A stretch of 64,000 bases of DNA, taken from Lingula anatina (lineage: Eukaryota > Brachiopoda > Lingulata > Lingulida > Lingulidae). The notes beneath the pieces were generated by a model that was given only the letters and a program-made list of their open reading frames with translations, did not search any database and was not told where the DNA came from. How positions within the stretch are numbered: position 1 is the first letter of the stretch; each line of letters starts with the position of its first letter. The position numbers were made by a program, and so were the translations under genes. The stretch is from contig NW_019775414.1 of NCBI RefSeq assembly GCF_001039355.2, positions 739,683 to 803,682 of the forward strand, written 5' to 3'. This document shows, piece by piece, positions 26,701-41,400 of the stretch.

Positions 26701-29157
26701 TTTCCTGTTTTATAGCTTTATAGTTTATAGTCCCAGCCCCGTAGTGAAAATGGTTGTTCTTTCTCTAAACAAACTCGATACAGAAAATAATGCATTTATG
26801 ATTAACACGAGGTCGTTGGATCATAGCATACATATTTAGTGTTATGTTTCATGGTTTCTAAAGGGATGACAAATCAATATTATTGTTAACTGATGACATT
26901 GATCATGCTGTCTTAACTTTTGTTCGTGCGATTTGATATTCAAGGCATATTCAAAACACACTCGTAAACCTTCAAGTGGTAATCACATTGACATCAAAAG
27001 CTATTAGTATAGGAACATGATGTTGAAATCATAATCAAGGCGGACAATCGTACTGAAGAAATACGGGCAAAGTTAATCTTGCGCGGTATTGATATATAGG
27101 GGCTTTATCCAAGATATTAAAATTTTGTTTAATAGTGGCGCACTCTGTCGTTAGGTATGTTGTCTTTTTAGTGTCTAATTTAGGAATTGCCCAGCATCAA
27201 AGAAATCGTTTTCACATATCAGCGGACAAGGTAAATGTGTAAAAACTTAAGAAATAAAGCAAAATAATATGGATCATGTTGTTCCCGAAATATTTTATTA
27301 CAAGTCAACACGAATTTGTAGTATTATTCCTCAATCTACAAAGTCTACAAATATAAATATAGTCAACATTAAGTACGATTTGATCGTTGTGTGCACTGTT
27401 ATATACGTAGTCACCCGGCCCAAGTGTTCTTAAACACAGGCCCTTTAATAGTACAACTGGAAGCTTACGAATTGCAGACAATATAGGGATTGGGTGAAAA
27501 CTGCACAAAAAAGGACTAAATCTCAACCTCCTCTACAAAACAAGGTGGTAACACTAATAAACACACACCGCTCAAGCCCATTTGCTATCTACTATACCCT
27601 CACTTACATGAGCTTGAGGTTTGCCATACACGTACACTTTCACAAAGTCTTAACGATGGGCAGTCCCTTTTTTGCCCACAATTTCTTATGTAGTCAAAGC
27701 AAAGTAACGTCATTGTTACGTACGGTCTCCGGACTCGCTGTTTCCCCCACTTTGGGGTAAATGATCTGTCATTCACTAGATTATATTTATTGATATATTT
27801 ATCTTTGTCAAATGAACTTCAAAAAAGTTCGCTATTAGAAGAGATGCACCTTCAAATGTGATATGTCTACAAACATTGTTTTAAGAAAAAACATTCAGTC
27901 AAAGACCGACTCTGAATAAAACAAAAAAAACAAATATTGTACATATTGGCTAGATCGACTGGATACGACATACTGTATCTTAATTTGAAAATATCAAAAT
28001 ATCTAACTTTATGCGACTAGAATCATTTGATAAGACATTCGTGGTATAATACCTCCCTGATTCAGCCCCCAAATTTCATCTACCATATATGAATAGAAAT
28101 ACAAATCGTTGTATATCAGCACCAATAGCTCTCTTCATATTCAACGCCATCTTTTGCGCGCGAACTGAGCTACTGGTCACTTCAAAACAAACCAAGACGT
28201 GACAGAACAGAAATTTCGGCAGGTCAAATTTGGGGGTTAAACAGCAGAACTTCCTCCATCTTTTTATGACTATAACAACTTAAATAAAAAGGCAACAAGG
28301 CAGCAGACATCTTATTGGGAATATTGCGACAAAAAGCACGGTGGGACTGAGACCATTTGACGCATGCGCAAACGTCGTTTGCTGAGTATCTTCTGGGAAA
28401 GATGTACAAACTAAAATAAAGTTGGGAACTCACTTTGCTCCTACTAAAGGCACATTGGCAAAAAGACTCCAGATTGTTCTTAAATCGCCAAACTACCTGT
28501 AGCAAATTCAAATGGCATCTATCCCTAATTCCTCTTTGTAATAGATATATTTTATATCAACATGGACCATCATCTTATATGCAAGCACACTACGTAAAAA
28601 GTGAGAATTCAGAATTACAGTCACAATATTTACACGTTTATCGAATAGCCCTGAAGTGTCATGAACTGTTAAAAACAATGTTTTGATTGTTTCATCGCTC
28701 TCTTGATTCCACTTACTCTCTTGTTTTGATAACTTAGTTTTCGTGGAATTTTAAAAATTCTTTATCGGATTGGAAGAAAGTCTGTCTCCCTACTTGGGAA
28801 AGAATAAATGTCCACATAAAGTCTGCAAATTGTGGAATGGTTTGGAGGCTGTCGCTATACAATTACCCCGTTTTTCTAAATACCTAGTATCTACAGTCAC
28901 ACCACGTTCACAAGTTCTGACGCAAATAGTCCTTTGCATAACATGGCAGCACCAATTTAACTTGATGTTGAGTCGTCCCATGAAGCCAATCTCGACATTA
29001 TCCAATAATGAAAAAAGTGAAAGGTCAAAGGACCCTGTAAAGACGTAGAGCTTTAGCGTCTGCTGCGTACGTAAGAAAATATCCCTGCATTTTCAAAGAC
29101 AACCACTAGCTGGCACCGTTAAGTTCCCAACAGTGGTGGTGTGTGCTCCTTTCTTCT
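17745..29157. other. Region between two convergent genes, no gene recognised
   Basis: This holds the 3' UTR of the receptor gene at its left end and that of the AP-2 gene at its right end, but I could not place either polyadenylation site with confidence. Open frames are all short and unrecognised. The stretch around 24860-24970 is less AT-rich and looks less like neutral sequence, but I have no conservation evidence. Confidence 0.6.
20617..20638. repeat. Near-perfect 22-bp palindrome
   Basis: AGTGCAC occurs on both sides of an AT-rich centre and the whole 22 bp is almost its own reverse complement. It lies in the intergenic region. No function can be assigned. Confidence 0.6.
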
Positions 29158-29464
29158 TCATTTTCGCGAATCGTCCTTTTCAGATTTTGGTTTACCGCTA
29201 GAATCGAGTGAAGTTGCACCGCCCCCTAACGTAGGTCCTTGAGAGCTGGGGTAATTTTTGTCCATAAATTTGAGCATTTCAGTCAAATAATTCTGTACAG
29301 CAGTCAATGCTGCTACTATTGCTGGAGAACCAAACCCGTGTGTGATTAGACTAAAATGCGTCAGGTGTCGCTGTATGCTTGGATCCAATATCATCTGTGG
29401 ACGCGTATTGCCAAGAGGCGACCGGTCCTGGTTTAGGAGATCAGTCAATTCTTTAAGAATTTGT
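29158..29464 (-). CDS. TFAP2: AP-2 exon 7: C-terminal dimerisation half and stop
   Basis: Follows acceptor TTTTTTTCAG and completes an Arg codon split by the intron, then [19 protein letters not shown], the second helix region with [16 protein letters not shown] and [20 protein letters not shown], and a hydrophilic Ser/Gly/Lys tail ending DDSRK. Stop TGA at 29160-29158. It corresponds to the last coding exon of vertebrate AP-2 genes. Confidence 0.95.
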
Positions 29465-32400
29465 CTGAAAAAAAGCAAAAAAATATGCGTAAGATAAACG
29501 AAACAAAATTCCATTACATATTTTAAGCAAAATCTACTCGTATATTAGACGAAGTCCGCTGACGTAAGGCTCTAAAATTGTGTCTTTTTTCATTAGACAA
29601 AACGATGAAATTTAAGGAACGTTTAAAAACAACATTTTTAAAATCAAAATGGCAAAGCATCGACTCCAGCACACCATATTGAATTGTTTGACCCACTGGA
29701 CAATGGCATGTACTAGCCTTGTCGTCTGCACCGACTCCCAGTCTGCCAGATACTTTCTCCGCAGCTTGACCGTTGGTACTCTAGCTCAGCACAGTGGTTT
29801 ACCTGTGGTCAAGCTGGGCAGTCAAGTACTTTTGGCCTCGAGAAATAAAGCACACCAGATATTTTTCGACTTGAGCCCGTATGATAATAATAATAGCAAC
29901 GGCGAATCGACATAGGTTAGACTTAATGAATGGAAGTGAGCCGAGGTCGGTGCGTGTAAGTAAGAGAAATGAGCCAGAAATGGCGGTGGTTAGGAGATAG
30001 CGCCCGCATTAAAATGTCAACTTTTTCCATTTTCTAGTTACTTTGTTCTTTTGTGATAGGAAAAGAAAGTAATTTGACAAAACATCCATAAGAAGGTTAT
30101 TATTGCTGTTAATGTTATGTTTGTCTCCAGTTAAGGAAAATAACCCACCTAGATGCTAGAACCATATTTCTTCTGTTATGACAGTCAGATGGGTCGGTGG
30201 TTTGCCTGGCGACGTATTCTCCACATTGTCGGGCGGGAAATTCTGTCTCGCACAAGTAACCAAAATCTCTTGCCAAACGAATTGCTTCACCTGCAAAAAA
30301 AAAACAACAAAACATTTACAAACAAGCACCATACATGGTAAGTTTTCATTTTGAAAATAAACATATCACGTAAAAAAAATCCGTTTTAAAAAGTAATCAA
30401 ACTGACGAACTCGCCCTCAAAAATGTTAACAGAAAACTGATCAAATTGTACCGTGATATTTTAATCTGCACATATTAACGACCCAACGTGAAGTGAATAG
30501 TTTGGGATGGGAACGGCCTTGTTTTAGGTCTGCTTTCCTTTATGGTGTCCATTTACCCCAAAATGGCGAGCATCTTTCGTGTTTTCATAATAAAAGGTCG
30601 GCAGATTTTTCCATTAAATACAGATGAGAAAAACACGCTTTCATGCCGGAAAAGAAACATGAAACTACCATTGGCTTATTTTAGAGGATTCACCTTTCTT
30701 AAAAATCCCATCCCACAACAAAGGGAAGTTATGAGACTGTAACTCTGCCGTATTGGCTGATTCAACATCATCAAATTTATAGAATAAATTGAGAAAACAA
30801 TGCTGGCAGACGGCAATCAATGCAAAATACCGCCAAATTTGATCAACATTGTCTTCTGCCTATGGCATGGCGCCTGCGAGAATTTTCCACTGGGGTAAAC
30901 TTCATGCTTGGCCGAAGTCGTGTAATGAGAAATTACGGTGACCAAGAAGGACGCTAAATTCTCCTGTAATTTACCTTTTCACCTTTGTGTCGTATCTGGT
31001 CAACGGCACTGCCGCAGATTAATAGAAACAGATAAATACCAATGTTTACCTTGTGTGTTTAATCTTATTAGTTTTGGGGTGATAGGCCAAAGAAAAGTGC
31101 AAGGACGGCTAATTACTTAACACTCCGTTATTGTAGTGTTGTTTGCCGACCACTTAGCACAGAGGTGTCAACCTCGTAACCACTACTAAGTATTAAAACA
31201 CTCCTAGTCACCCCCGTAAACCGCGGCTGACCGCTTTGTTTGGATTGGCCTCTATTTATGTGACAATAAAAATTCAAGCAATTATAATATTGGGTGATGA
31301 CTTGAGAGGTGATTAAAAATAGGGAAATGCTGATTAATCTGTCACTGTTCTAATATTTCTTTATTCTAAAATTCCTTTTTTTACTATACATCTGTTACCA
31401 AAGCGGTCAACGCCAAGTTGTCCGTTTCTTTTCCAATTCATTTTTGTAATAATCCATCTCTTGCGGAATTTTTCCAGTGCCTATTATACAGCTATTATAT
31501 AGTTACAATAATAAAGGGTCATAGAAAAATGGCCATTCGTAATATATGTATATATTTTACTAAACATATCTACGTGTTTTCTCCAATCATCGTTTTTTTT
31601 TCAAGCGTGTTCCACGTGTACCGAACATGCCATAATATCAACTCGGAACACACTAATCACGTCAATTACTCCGGTACGAAATTCCCCTTCATGGCGCCTG
31701 TTATACGCTTTGCAAAACACACAAAACACATCCTAATTCTCAGACAATCATTAAAGAAATCACGGGGTAGAAACAAGTCCACAATTTTTTCCCCGCAGAC
31801 GGATGGGATAATGACCACATATAACGACACTCCTCGGCTGTGTCACAACATACCGACTAATCATCCGTCACTTTCCGTGTGCTTCGATAATTGAGACACA
31901 TTGATATCTGCCACACGAACCTAAGACTCTCTTCTCGCGAAATACTACTGAGACCGAGAAGAGACTATTAGTGCTCTAATTAAGCTCCTCTTGTTGTTCT
32001 TTAATTAAACTTTCCGCTCAAACGACGGAGTAAATGATGGCATTGTTAAAAGTCACTTTGTCGTAAGCAAGAGGAGTAGGAGTCGAGTGCCCATTTCCCT
32101 CTCGCTGTGCTACTATTTGTGCGCATCGCTATTATAAATTTATGAAATTGAACACATTGTACTTCATAGCAAAACTGGAAATGTCCCGTCAAGTCGAATC
32201 ATATCAAACTCACTGTCGCTGCACTTGTATTGACTGGCGCATCAGGGAACGACCCAGGGAGGAGACCCTTTTTGGTCGCCACTCATCCCGCCACTTGGTA
32301 AAATGAGTCTTTGCTCTGATAGAACAGGATTTTTCCTTAACATTTTTCCCACTAATCAATCCACAATTACCAAAGGTCTTAGTAAAGAAACAGGTGGGAT

Positions 32401-35400
32401 GAGATAAGAAAAAAGCACAAAAGTTTATGGCAAATTAAAAAAACTGCTGTTTAGTGTAAGTGAGGACATAATTATATACCAAGTAATGCGATTCACAATT
32501 ATTTTTTAATCCAAAGAAATCACATTTTGATAAACCCAATATTACTCCACTTGTCTCACGAAGAAAGAAAACGGTTATATCAAAAGGATTTTAATAAACT
32601 TGAAAGCGTGTGCTTCCCAGCGCTGATCTTGTTCGCATGGCGACTGATAGGTATGCGGCTTTATGTAGGGGAGCGGGCCGAACGTTTACATTGCCAGGAA
32701 TTAAAAAGTCATCGTTTTTTTCTACCCACAAAAAGTAATAAGCCGAACAGCTGGGTGCGGGGTAGGACAGAACATCAAAGTGGTGCATTACACACGCTTG
32801 CAAAGAAGAGTCAGGTGCGGGACAAGGTTGGGTCTATAGATAGAACACGGGGGACTTCTGCAGCTTTTTTGAAAATGTTTTTTCAATGTCTTTTTCAAAA
32901 GCCTGTTGCTGTGCTGGATACTGGGCAAGGTCAGCTAAAATGTGAATGATTATTCTGCACGACAGTTTGGGAGATATTTTCGTCCTTTGGTCAATTTTAA
33001 TCTTTTAAGTAATATTTTAGACTTTGGTAAGAAATACAGCAGTCATCTTGGCCAGTCTTACTTTTTAACTTTAAAATCAGTAAGTGCACCTTTAGAAATA
33101 AATATCGAATTTCGATTCGGCCACGCAATGTGAATATCTTCCTTAAGAAATCCAAGGGTCATAAATCTTATAAAAGTCTTTATTTCATCCGCCATATTTC
33201 ACCCACGGTTGGATCGTTCATATTGTTCTCTTTGTACCCCGACATACAACCACGCCCAAAATGTTCTAAACGTGGCACTAAACTGTCGTTAAAACGACAC
33301 ATGACTATTATACAAGGCAACAATAAACATATCAAAACTAAACAGCTTATCACAATCAGCTAAATGAAGTATTCTACCAATGTGCAGGTTAAAGGTGATT
33401 TTGGGTGAGATCATTAATATTCAGTACTACATATTAAGAGAAGATGTATAATATGTAAAAACCACAGCAAATTGATTGAAAAAAGAACCTACCTTCACAG
33501 AGTGATGTTAGTAATGTGACAGCACATGCTTTTCGACGACCAGCCGGCAAGCTCATGCCCATTTTCTCCAAAGTATCGCGTAACATGCGACCGCCATCTT
33601 TATTTTTGGCCCTGTAGGGACAAAAAGGACAAGACATGTACCCAAATAATAACGATAATCTGAGTCATTTTCTGGCAGTACTTAATAGATTGACTGTGAT
33701 ATTCCCATTCTTCTGGGGGTTGGTCCTCACTAGAGACATGTAGAGGGGACAAAACAGGAGACGAGACTAGCCAAATTTACCATGTGTTGGCAAAAACCGC
33801 TGCAGAGGGCATTACTGCATGGTCAAAAAAATTAGACCCATCATCACATATAGTACTTTCCAAAACCATTCTTTTCACAAAAGATAAGGTTTAAAAAATG
33901 GCAAGCTCTGCTTCGTACGCAAAAAAATACTTTTTTTTTCAATTTGCATCTACTATAGAAGCACTGGTCCCTTGCAGCCGAACCTTTCGGCTGACCTTAA
34001 AAATCATTCGTTCAGGGGGTGTTTTCAGTTAGGGTTTAAGCCTGCTGGCTGGCAAGAAAAAACGTGGCAGAATTTCAGGTATTAATGAAACACAGGTAGT
34101 AAGAGTGCAACTCAAACACATAAAAACCAAGGGTGCCAGAATAGTAGTAGTCTAATGCTCTTTTAATGAAAGAGAATCAGTAATCAATATCGCACTAGAT
34201 TATGCAAAAAATTGTGATGACGAAGTGTTTTAGTGAATTCTGGGCTAGTCTACGTCACTGCAATTGGCCCACTACGTCACGCAGGTCACGTGACCTCTTA
34301 CCTTCTACCACCGAGGAGTAGAGAGTTATTGGAGCTGCCTTACGGCGGCCAGCTGGTAAAGTCAAACCTATTTTCTCCAATTTGTCCCTGAGTGACCGAC
34401 CCCCATTCTTAGACTTTGCTCTAGAAAAGTAGCATTTCAATATATACGAACTATTGAACAATTAATATAAAATATCTTACTACATACGTCATAAAATATA
34501 AATATAAGGCTTGGTCAAAAAGAAAATACAATTAAACGAATAACAATTAAATAAACATAAAATCAACATGTACGTGCCTAAACTATATGGTTCTTAAGCC
34601 CAGTGTAATAATTGCAGCACTTTTGTTCACCAAAATGGTTCTTATATTCCAAAACTGACACATTTTGATTAAACAAACACAATGTCTCGGTTTACTGCCA
34701 CCTAATCGATCATTTGACAAAGAGGAATTTCATCCACTGTCATCTCAAATTATCAGATTCGTTAATTTGCAGTTGCCGTAAATTGAACGTAATCAGAGAA
34801 ATTTGATTAATCTTTTCGCGACAGATAGGTTTTCTGAAATAATTGGGTCTAAATGCCTCTATTGCAATCTACGATAGCGAAACTCATTACAGGTTTTGAA
34901 TTTCTTGGGATAAACAATTTAAATTTTTCATTAAAACCATGACCCTTGACCGAAAAGTGGGAATAAAAGAAAAGCTAATTTGCTACTGTATATATCTTAA
35001 AACGTTTTAATTAATTTGATTCCAGTATATCAAACTCTCTATTTTCTATACGCCATATTTCAGTGTTACGAAATTGCAGCGTAGATATTTAAAGTAGGGT
35101 TGTGTAGGAATGTATTACATATTTAATGGCCGCAAAAGCATAATAGTCAGGTTTAAGCTTATTAAATATATAGAATTGTGTGGCTAAGGCATTTCAAATG
35201 TTTGGTTAAAGTAAAGAGCTGCATCAAAGCGGTCCCGAACCCTCTTATCCAACTCAAGTAGGTGCAAGATCCATCAAATTGAGAGATTTAAGTAATGTCC
35301 AGTCCCGCGGTTGATTAAACTCCTCGTATATCCCATATAAAAGTGGCCACTTGTTTTCACGGACAATACCCCTGTCCAGTCCATGGAATGGCCCTCATAA

Positions 35401-38400
35401 CAAATCTCTAATCTTTATGAAAAACATCCCATAGAAGGCATTATATTATTAATGCATTTCATGCCGGATTACTCCAAAACTAGGAGAAGAAATTTATAGT
35501 TGAATTAGCTACTGGTCAGCGGAACGCACACTTCGGACCTCTTGGATGGTAGATATAAGAATGGCCAATGAAGCATAAAAACCCCTAGCAAACCCTGGGG
35601 GAAAACAGCAATTGACTTTAGTGAAGGGAAAAGGAGCAAGCGATTGATACTCTGTAAATTGTAAAGGGGTACAAAGCCCAGGTTGGCTGTCGAAGAAAGC
35701 ATGCCTATGCCACTTGAGTCCCGGCCAACAAAAGGCAAAACTAAATGGAACAACATTTCTATTCACCAATAGTAGTCAGTGTCAACAGAGATATTGAAGA
35801 AGCCCCATCCTGGGGCCAACTGCGTGTTTTGGGGAGGAAGCCCTCCTTTGAAATGAACGAAGAGTAGAAATATGAATGAAATTTACAGTCAAATCCATTA
35901 AGCAATAAAACGTTGGTTTTGTAAACAGCTTTAAGTTTCACAGTGATAAAAACGTGGCGTCGATGAATCCTTTAAAAAGCGGTTACCTTTCGATTCCAAT
36001 GGGACTTAATTCAATGGAACTGATCGCTTCTTTCAAACATGACTAAGAAGGGGTATTGTAAAAACTCACGGTGTTCAGGTAAAAGATCACGGGAGCACCA
36101 TCCACTAAAACCTAATGCACAACCGCTTTGAATGCAACCTGCATATAATATTGGAAGTGTATAAACAATTCATTATAATGCTCCTACACAAACCAAATCC
36201 TCTAGCTTTATTAGGAGGTATCCAGAGATTTCACAATACTCCGCGATTGTGGCAAAAGGACTGAGAAGGCTACATTATTTTGGAGTTTACTTAATGCTTT
36301 AGCTGCTCACGAAGCAAAAATTACCATATACAGCAAACAAAGCGTTTGCAATGTTAGGTTCACGGAGTCACTGCTTAGTGGTGATGACAGCGTCCCTACA
36401 ATAACCGCCAGTCGAGTTTGCAAAAACACAGAACAAAGTAAACAGTTCATCGATTGGAAGGGTGAAATATAGAGAAAGGAAAAACTGGAAACATGTGCAC
36501 AATAAACAGCTGAGCATGTTAGATACCACTTCAAAGAGCAAAGGCGCGCAAGAATACATAATGGTGACGTTTGCACAATCAAAAATGGCTGCAAGGGAGC
36601 ACCGATCCTTACCCAATAAATAAACGCTAAATAGACCCTTAATGTAAATTTACCTTACAAGAATGCTGTGTGTGCTTTCCGTAATACTTTACACAAAGAA
36701 ATGGGCCTATATAAAGGACGAATTGGGTGGCATTCGAAACGAAAATTACCAAGTACAAAACAAGAAAACTTCTTGACAGTTGTCCACTGTTTCTGTGCGC
36801 TCAATCGGTAGTAATTGGCGGGCTTGTCGTTTACTTTTAGTGTGTACCTGATTACTTAATGTCTGAGTTTGGAGTAGCAGTGAGATACTAGAACAAGATC
36901 CACCCTCTGGGGCAAAAGTCCCTATTGAACTTTTTGTTTTGCCCCAAATATTGTTGTGGTTTAATAACTTAAATATGTCCCGCCGCATCCCAGACTAACT
37001 AATGAAGTGGAGTGGGCAGGGGTGTTAATTCCACTTCACAACTATAGAAACTGTGTGTTTAAAGGTGTTGCGTGGTCCTCTCTTATGGTTAATCCCGTTT
37101 TTGGCCGGGACCCACTCGATGCCTGTGCTTTTATTTTTTCTCCGTAAGTGGTTGTTTTTGTTCGTTAACCAGATTAGGGAAAAGACTGATTATGCAAATA
37201 TTAGGGTCAGTTTCATATGGAGAAAAAATTATGCTTTCTGCAACTTGGGTGGGAGAAAAAGATTTATTTAAGTTATTTTTTAAAAAATCAAAAAATAATT
37301 AATGAATTTTAAATTGATAAATTAATAATTTATGATTCAACTGGTCACTTTGAATAAAATTAAATCAGCTTGATTTATACAAATAAAAAAGATAGTAATG
37401 GAATGATGCCGAAAGATAATATTAAAATGTAGTCGGGTTGGCCCGAGCTCTATCCAGGGCCCAAAAAAGCGCCAATTTGTTCAAGTATTTAGCTGGCCAC
37501 TAATACAAATATTCTTTGGCTACATAGTCGGGAGTATTAGTAGCTTTTGAAAAGGTTTTGAAGGGTCAGCAAGGGCAGCAGTGGAAATCAAAGGTAAATT
37601 GGTGTACCTAGTTCAGACAAAGCCCTGTGTCTGTGTTCAAAAATGTCTCAATTAGGGCGCATTTTTCTCAACTAGGCGAGTGGAAAAGGATTAAACATAC
37701 ACCACTCCTTTTATTAAATCCGAACGCAGCTCAACGTTCACCGAAACGTCGGCAGGTACGAACTAAATTTCAAACCTAGAAAAATTGGCTAAGACTTATC
37801 CCCCATAATTTGCAAATGGCGGAAGACAATTTAGGAATCGGAGTTACTGATCCGCGCAAGCATGTAATTGTTTCGAAGATATCAGCTTACCAAAATTCCA
37901 CAGGGCCATACAGTACCATAATTATTTTGTAAAATATCATTTTACTTTATTTGTACATTTAGCTGACGAATGTCTCAGCAACTTTGGTTTAAATTTATTT
38001 ATGGTGTCATGCCCCTGGATTTGTAAAGAAATGGAGAGCGGGTGGTGAATGATTCGTTATTTACAGAATACCGTTCTTATTTCCTGCCAGTCAATTGGAA
38101 TTGTTCTCGACAACTCAACCAATAGAAAAACAAACTTAAGAATTCGTACATTGTTTCACCTACAAAACTTTTTTCTTTGCATGGTCCGTTTTTCTGGACC
38201 TTAAAAGAACGAACTATATCAAAAGAATATTATTTCTAAGCTGCTCCAACGAGGAGGGTATGGGTGCCATTCAAAAGAATTTTCAAAGGTTTTTTGAGAA
38301 AATATTTAAAATAATTTTAGCAACGACTAATTAAAAATGGCTGCAAAAACCTGAAATACAAGTTGGAAAATTAACGAAAAAAATTCTAAACAGTTTTATT

Positions 38401-41400
38401 TTGCTTCACCTACCTTCTTAAGACGCCTCCTAATAGGGAAGCATTCAAACATTCTGGGGGAGAGAGTCTTCGTTGCACTTCTGCCACTGTGACTTTGTAT
38501 TTTGACGTAGAGCTAAGTAATGACAGCCGCCCGGGAACTGAACAGAACACGTCTGTAGGTGCTGTTACCCCTGAGATCACGATGTCTTTGGTGTCGCTCT
38601 TAATTCTGTTACCCGCTGGTTGGAAAAGAACATAAGATGTCTTGTCAATTTTTATTTTTTAAAATAACATAAAATTGGCATCTAAAAATCATTAACATGT
38701 TATTATTCTATTTAATTACTTATTTTTTTTCGTAGTTTGAAAATATTCCAAAATTATTTGGAGATTAATTTAAAGGCAATGTATTCGTTTGGACAAAAAA
38801 ATGTTTTGGGGCTCTAAACTTCATTTAATTAATTCATCTACAATGCATCTCACTCCGTTTATGACAACGATTTACCTAAATGGTCACAAAATTTTCGTTG
38901 ATATTAACAAAAATCAACAGCTTAATATCAAACTAGAGTTCGTTATCGATTAGACTATTTCTAGACATACACTGTATGGTCATAGTCCTGTCTGAATTGC
39001 AAACAAACTTATATAACACAGAAAGAAAGAAAAGTCGTTGCTCTCGGCGGATTTCATATAAATAAGCATTTTGAAAATTGTCTACTAAAATATTGCATTA
39101 GTATTTTGTTGCTCAAACGAATATCATTCATTTCTATTAAAATATATCGATAAAGTCATTTAATTTCTATAAATCTATATTTTACAATTGTATTCACATC
39201 AGTACACCTTAAGTCTAAAATTCGTTGAAAATTTATTTCACTTTAATTTGCCATCCTTGTTATTGACTCGTACTACAGTCGCCATTTTTATTTCGAAAGG
39301 CATTCACCTTAAGCTTAAGACCCTAAGGAACATGTCCAAATTAGGTATCGGATATGGGTACATTTCAACGACGTTATTGCATATGGCTTTAGTAACAACC
39401 ATCTGCTTTTTGCACCTAAGTCATACGAATTTGCTAGTCATACGTAACTGCCAAATTCATTGAATAATCACACCTTTCGGGTTCGCGTTACCTCCTTCGG
39501 GGCATGGGAACAGTGAGAGGTACGGTCGAGAATTTCTTCTTGAAAAAAATATTGCAAATCAAAAGCGATTCGCTGCATTGACCTATTGGGACACTAAATG
39601 GCATTATCCAATCAAAACTATCGGTAACTTTGGTTAAAATGCCACTGGCAGGGGGATAATTTTTGCTGAATTCGTGCCTGGCAGCAAAAACAGCAGCATT
39701 TATTCGAGATATTCGGTTCTTACATCAGAACTAATACACAAAGGGACCTAACCAGGACTCAGTGGAACCGCTTGCTGTGATAGGTCAGGAAATTCTTACC
39801 AGAGCCAATTGGGTTCCCAAAATTTGGTACAACTGTGTGCATTGACGTCTGCCAAGTTGTGTATCTTGGCAACCGACATAGACCCAGGTTCTACAATGGT
39901 TTTGAGGTCAGGGTAAAATAATCAGGTTTATATCTTTTTTCCAGTAACCTTGATTCACTATCTTCCAGTACAGAACCGCAAAAAATTGAGCAAGTTTTAG
40001 AAGTGTTTTCTATTCGACCGCAGAGGCACTGCCTATACCTCCCACAGCAAATTTTGCAACACGATACAAGTTAACTTTCTCCTGTTCATTGCCTTAAAAA
40101 CACGCTGGCTATTGTGAGACTCTCCCCATAGACTTCATTTTGGTCAGTTAGATGCTTTGTTAAATAGGTAACCCCAGCGTTTCGAACGCCAGCGGGCAAC
40201 GATGCTTTAACTACTTTCATTGATTGTAGTATGCGATTGTGCAATCGCCTTTGGGTAGATAGCCGGCCCGTCAAATTGTATGTTTTCCTTGTGAAGTACA
40301 ATATGAAAAATTGCCTTAGAGTCAGTTCTATCAAAGGCGAACACCCCAGAAGTTTTCATTCATCGATGTAATTGGCCAGTGTGGTCCGGCGGGTTTCAAA
40401 AAACATTTCCAGAATAAACATGAGGAGTGTAATGGACTTGTAATGAAGTTATCAAATAGAAATTGGGAAATATTGCAATGGCTGGAAAGATGCTGGAAGG
40501 CATGACCACACGTACTACAGTCCTTTATTTAAGAACTATAGATAGTTATTTCCATTAACAATACAACTATGCTAGTTTTGTTTGTAAGAGCAGAGGGGTC
40601 TGACGGTGCCTTGGATACTTGTCCGGCTGAAGAATAAACGTATCTAGTCGATTTCTATGCACGTGGGAAGTGACAATACATGTAAAACCAAAGGTCACGC
40701 CTGTGTATGGCAGGAGAGGGACCCTAACCATTGTACAGTTATCATAATTACAGGCAAATTTTCCACATTGTATTCATGTTCGTCTGCCTTTCGAAGAATG
40801 ACAGAGAATCAAGAGGTCACCATTAACATAGTTTTGATCGTAATATGTCCCAATGCTACCTGTCGGTACCAAGTACGCGGTTTAAGCAGGCTGCGGGGCA
40901 GAAGAGGCATACATACTAGGCACCTTCTCCAACCATAATCAAAGTCAATTGTGACGACTGCATATAATATGATTCAGTGATTCAAAACGCCCTCTTCCCG
41001 CTCATTGGCCAAATCGTGAATAGGCGCACGCCACCTCGATGACAAACAAATATCTCTAAGCAACTTTATTAACAACTGCCTCTCGAATACACATGTGGCA
41101 TCAAAATGTCCCCTTATGCCAAAGGAGGCTACCGAAATAACAAGAGCCCTCAATCGAGTACAATACGAAGGGGATTATCTATTGTGTCTCATTTTGCACC
41201 GTGATTCCTCAAACATGGATTTGCCATTTGTTTGTACATAGTGCGCGCTTCTTGTTGCAAGGCTAGTGCATTAAGATCCACCTATGTTACAACAACGGTA
41301 GCAAATTGCTGTGCTAATCTTAGGAGGAAGATCTGGATGAGCGAAATCAATAAAAACCTATGCTAGCTCATAGAAACCGCGTATCTACTCAAACATTAGC

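Noticed and set aside
31418-31894. 158-codon plus-strand frame
   Set aside because: One of the longest frames in the window, but it begins at a non-ATG codon, has no recognisable domain and has composition like surrounding intron sequence.
32527-32949. 140-codon plus-strand frame in an AP-2 intron
   Set aside because: Non-ATG start and no recognisable domain. Some local stretches are Arg/Lys-rich, but no transposase or reverse transcriptase motifs are visible.
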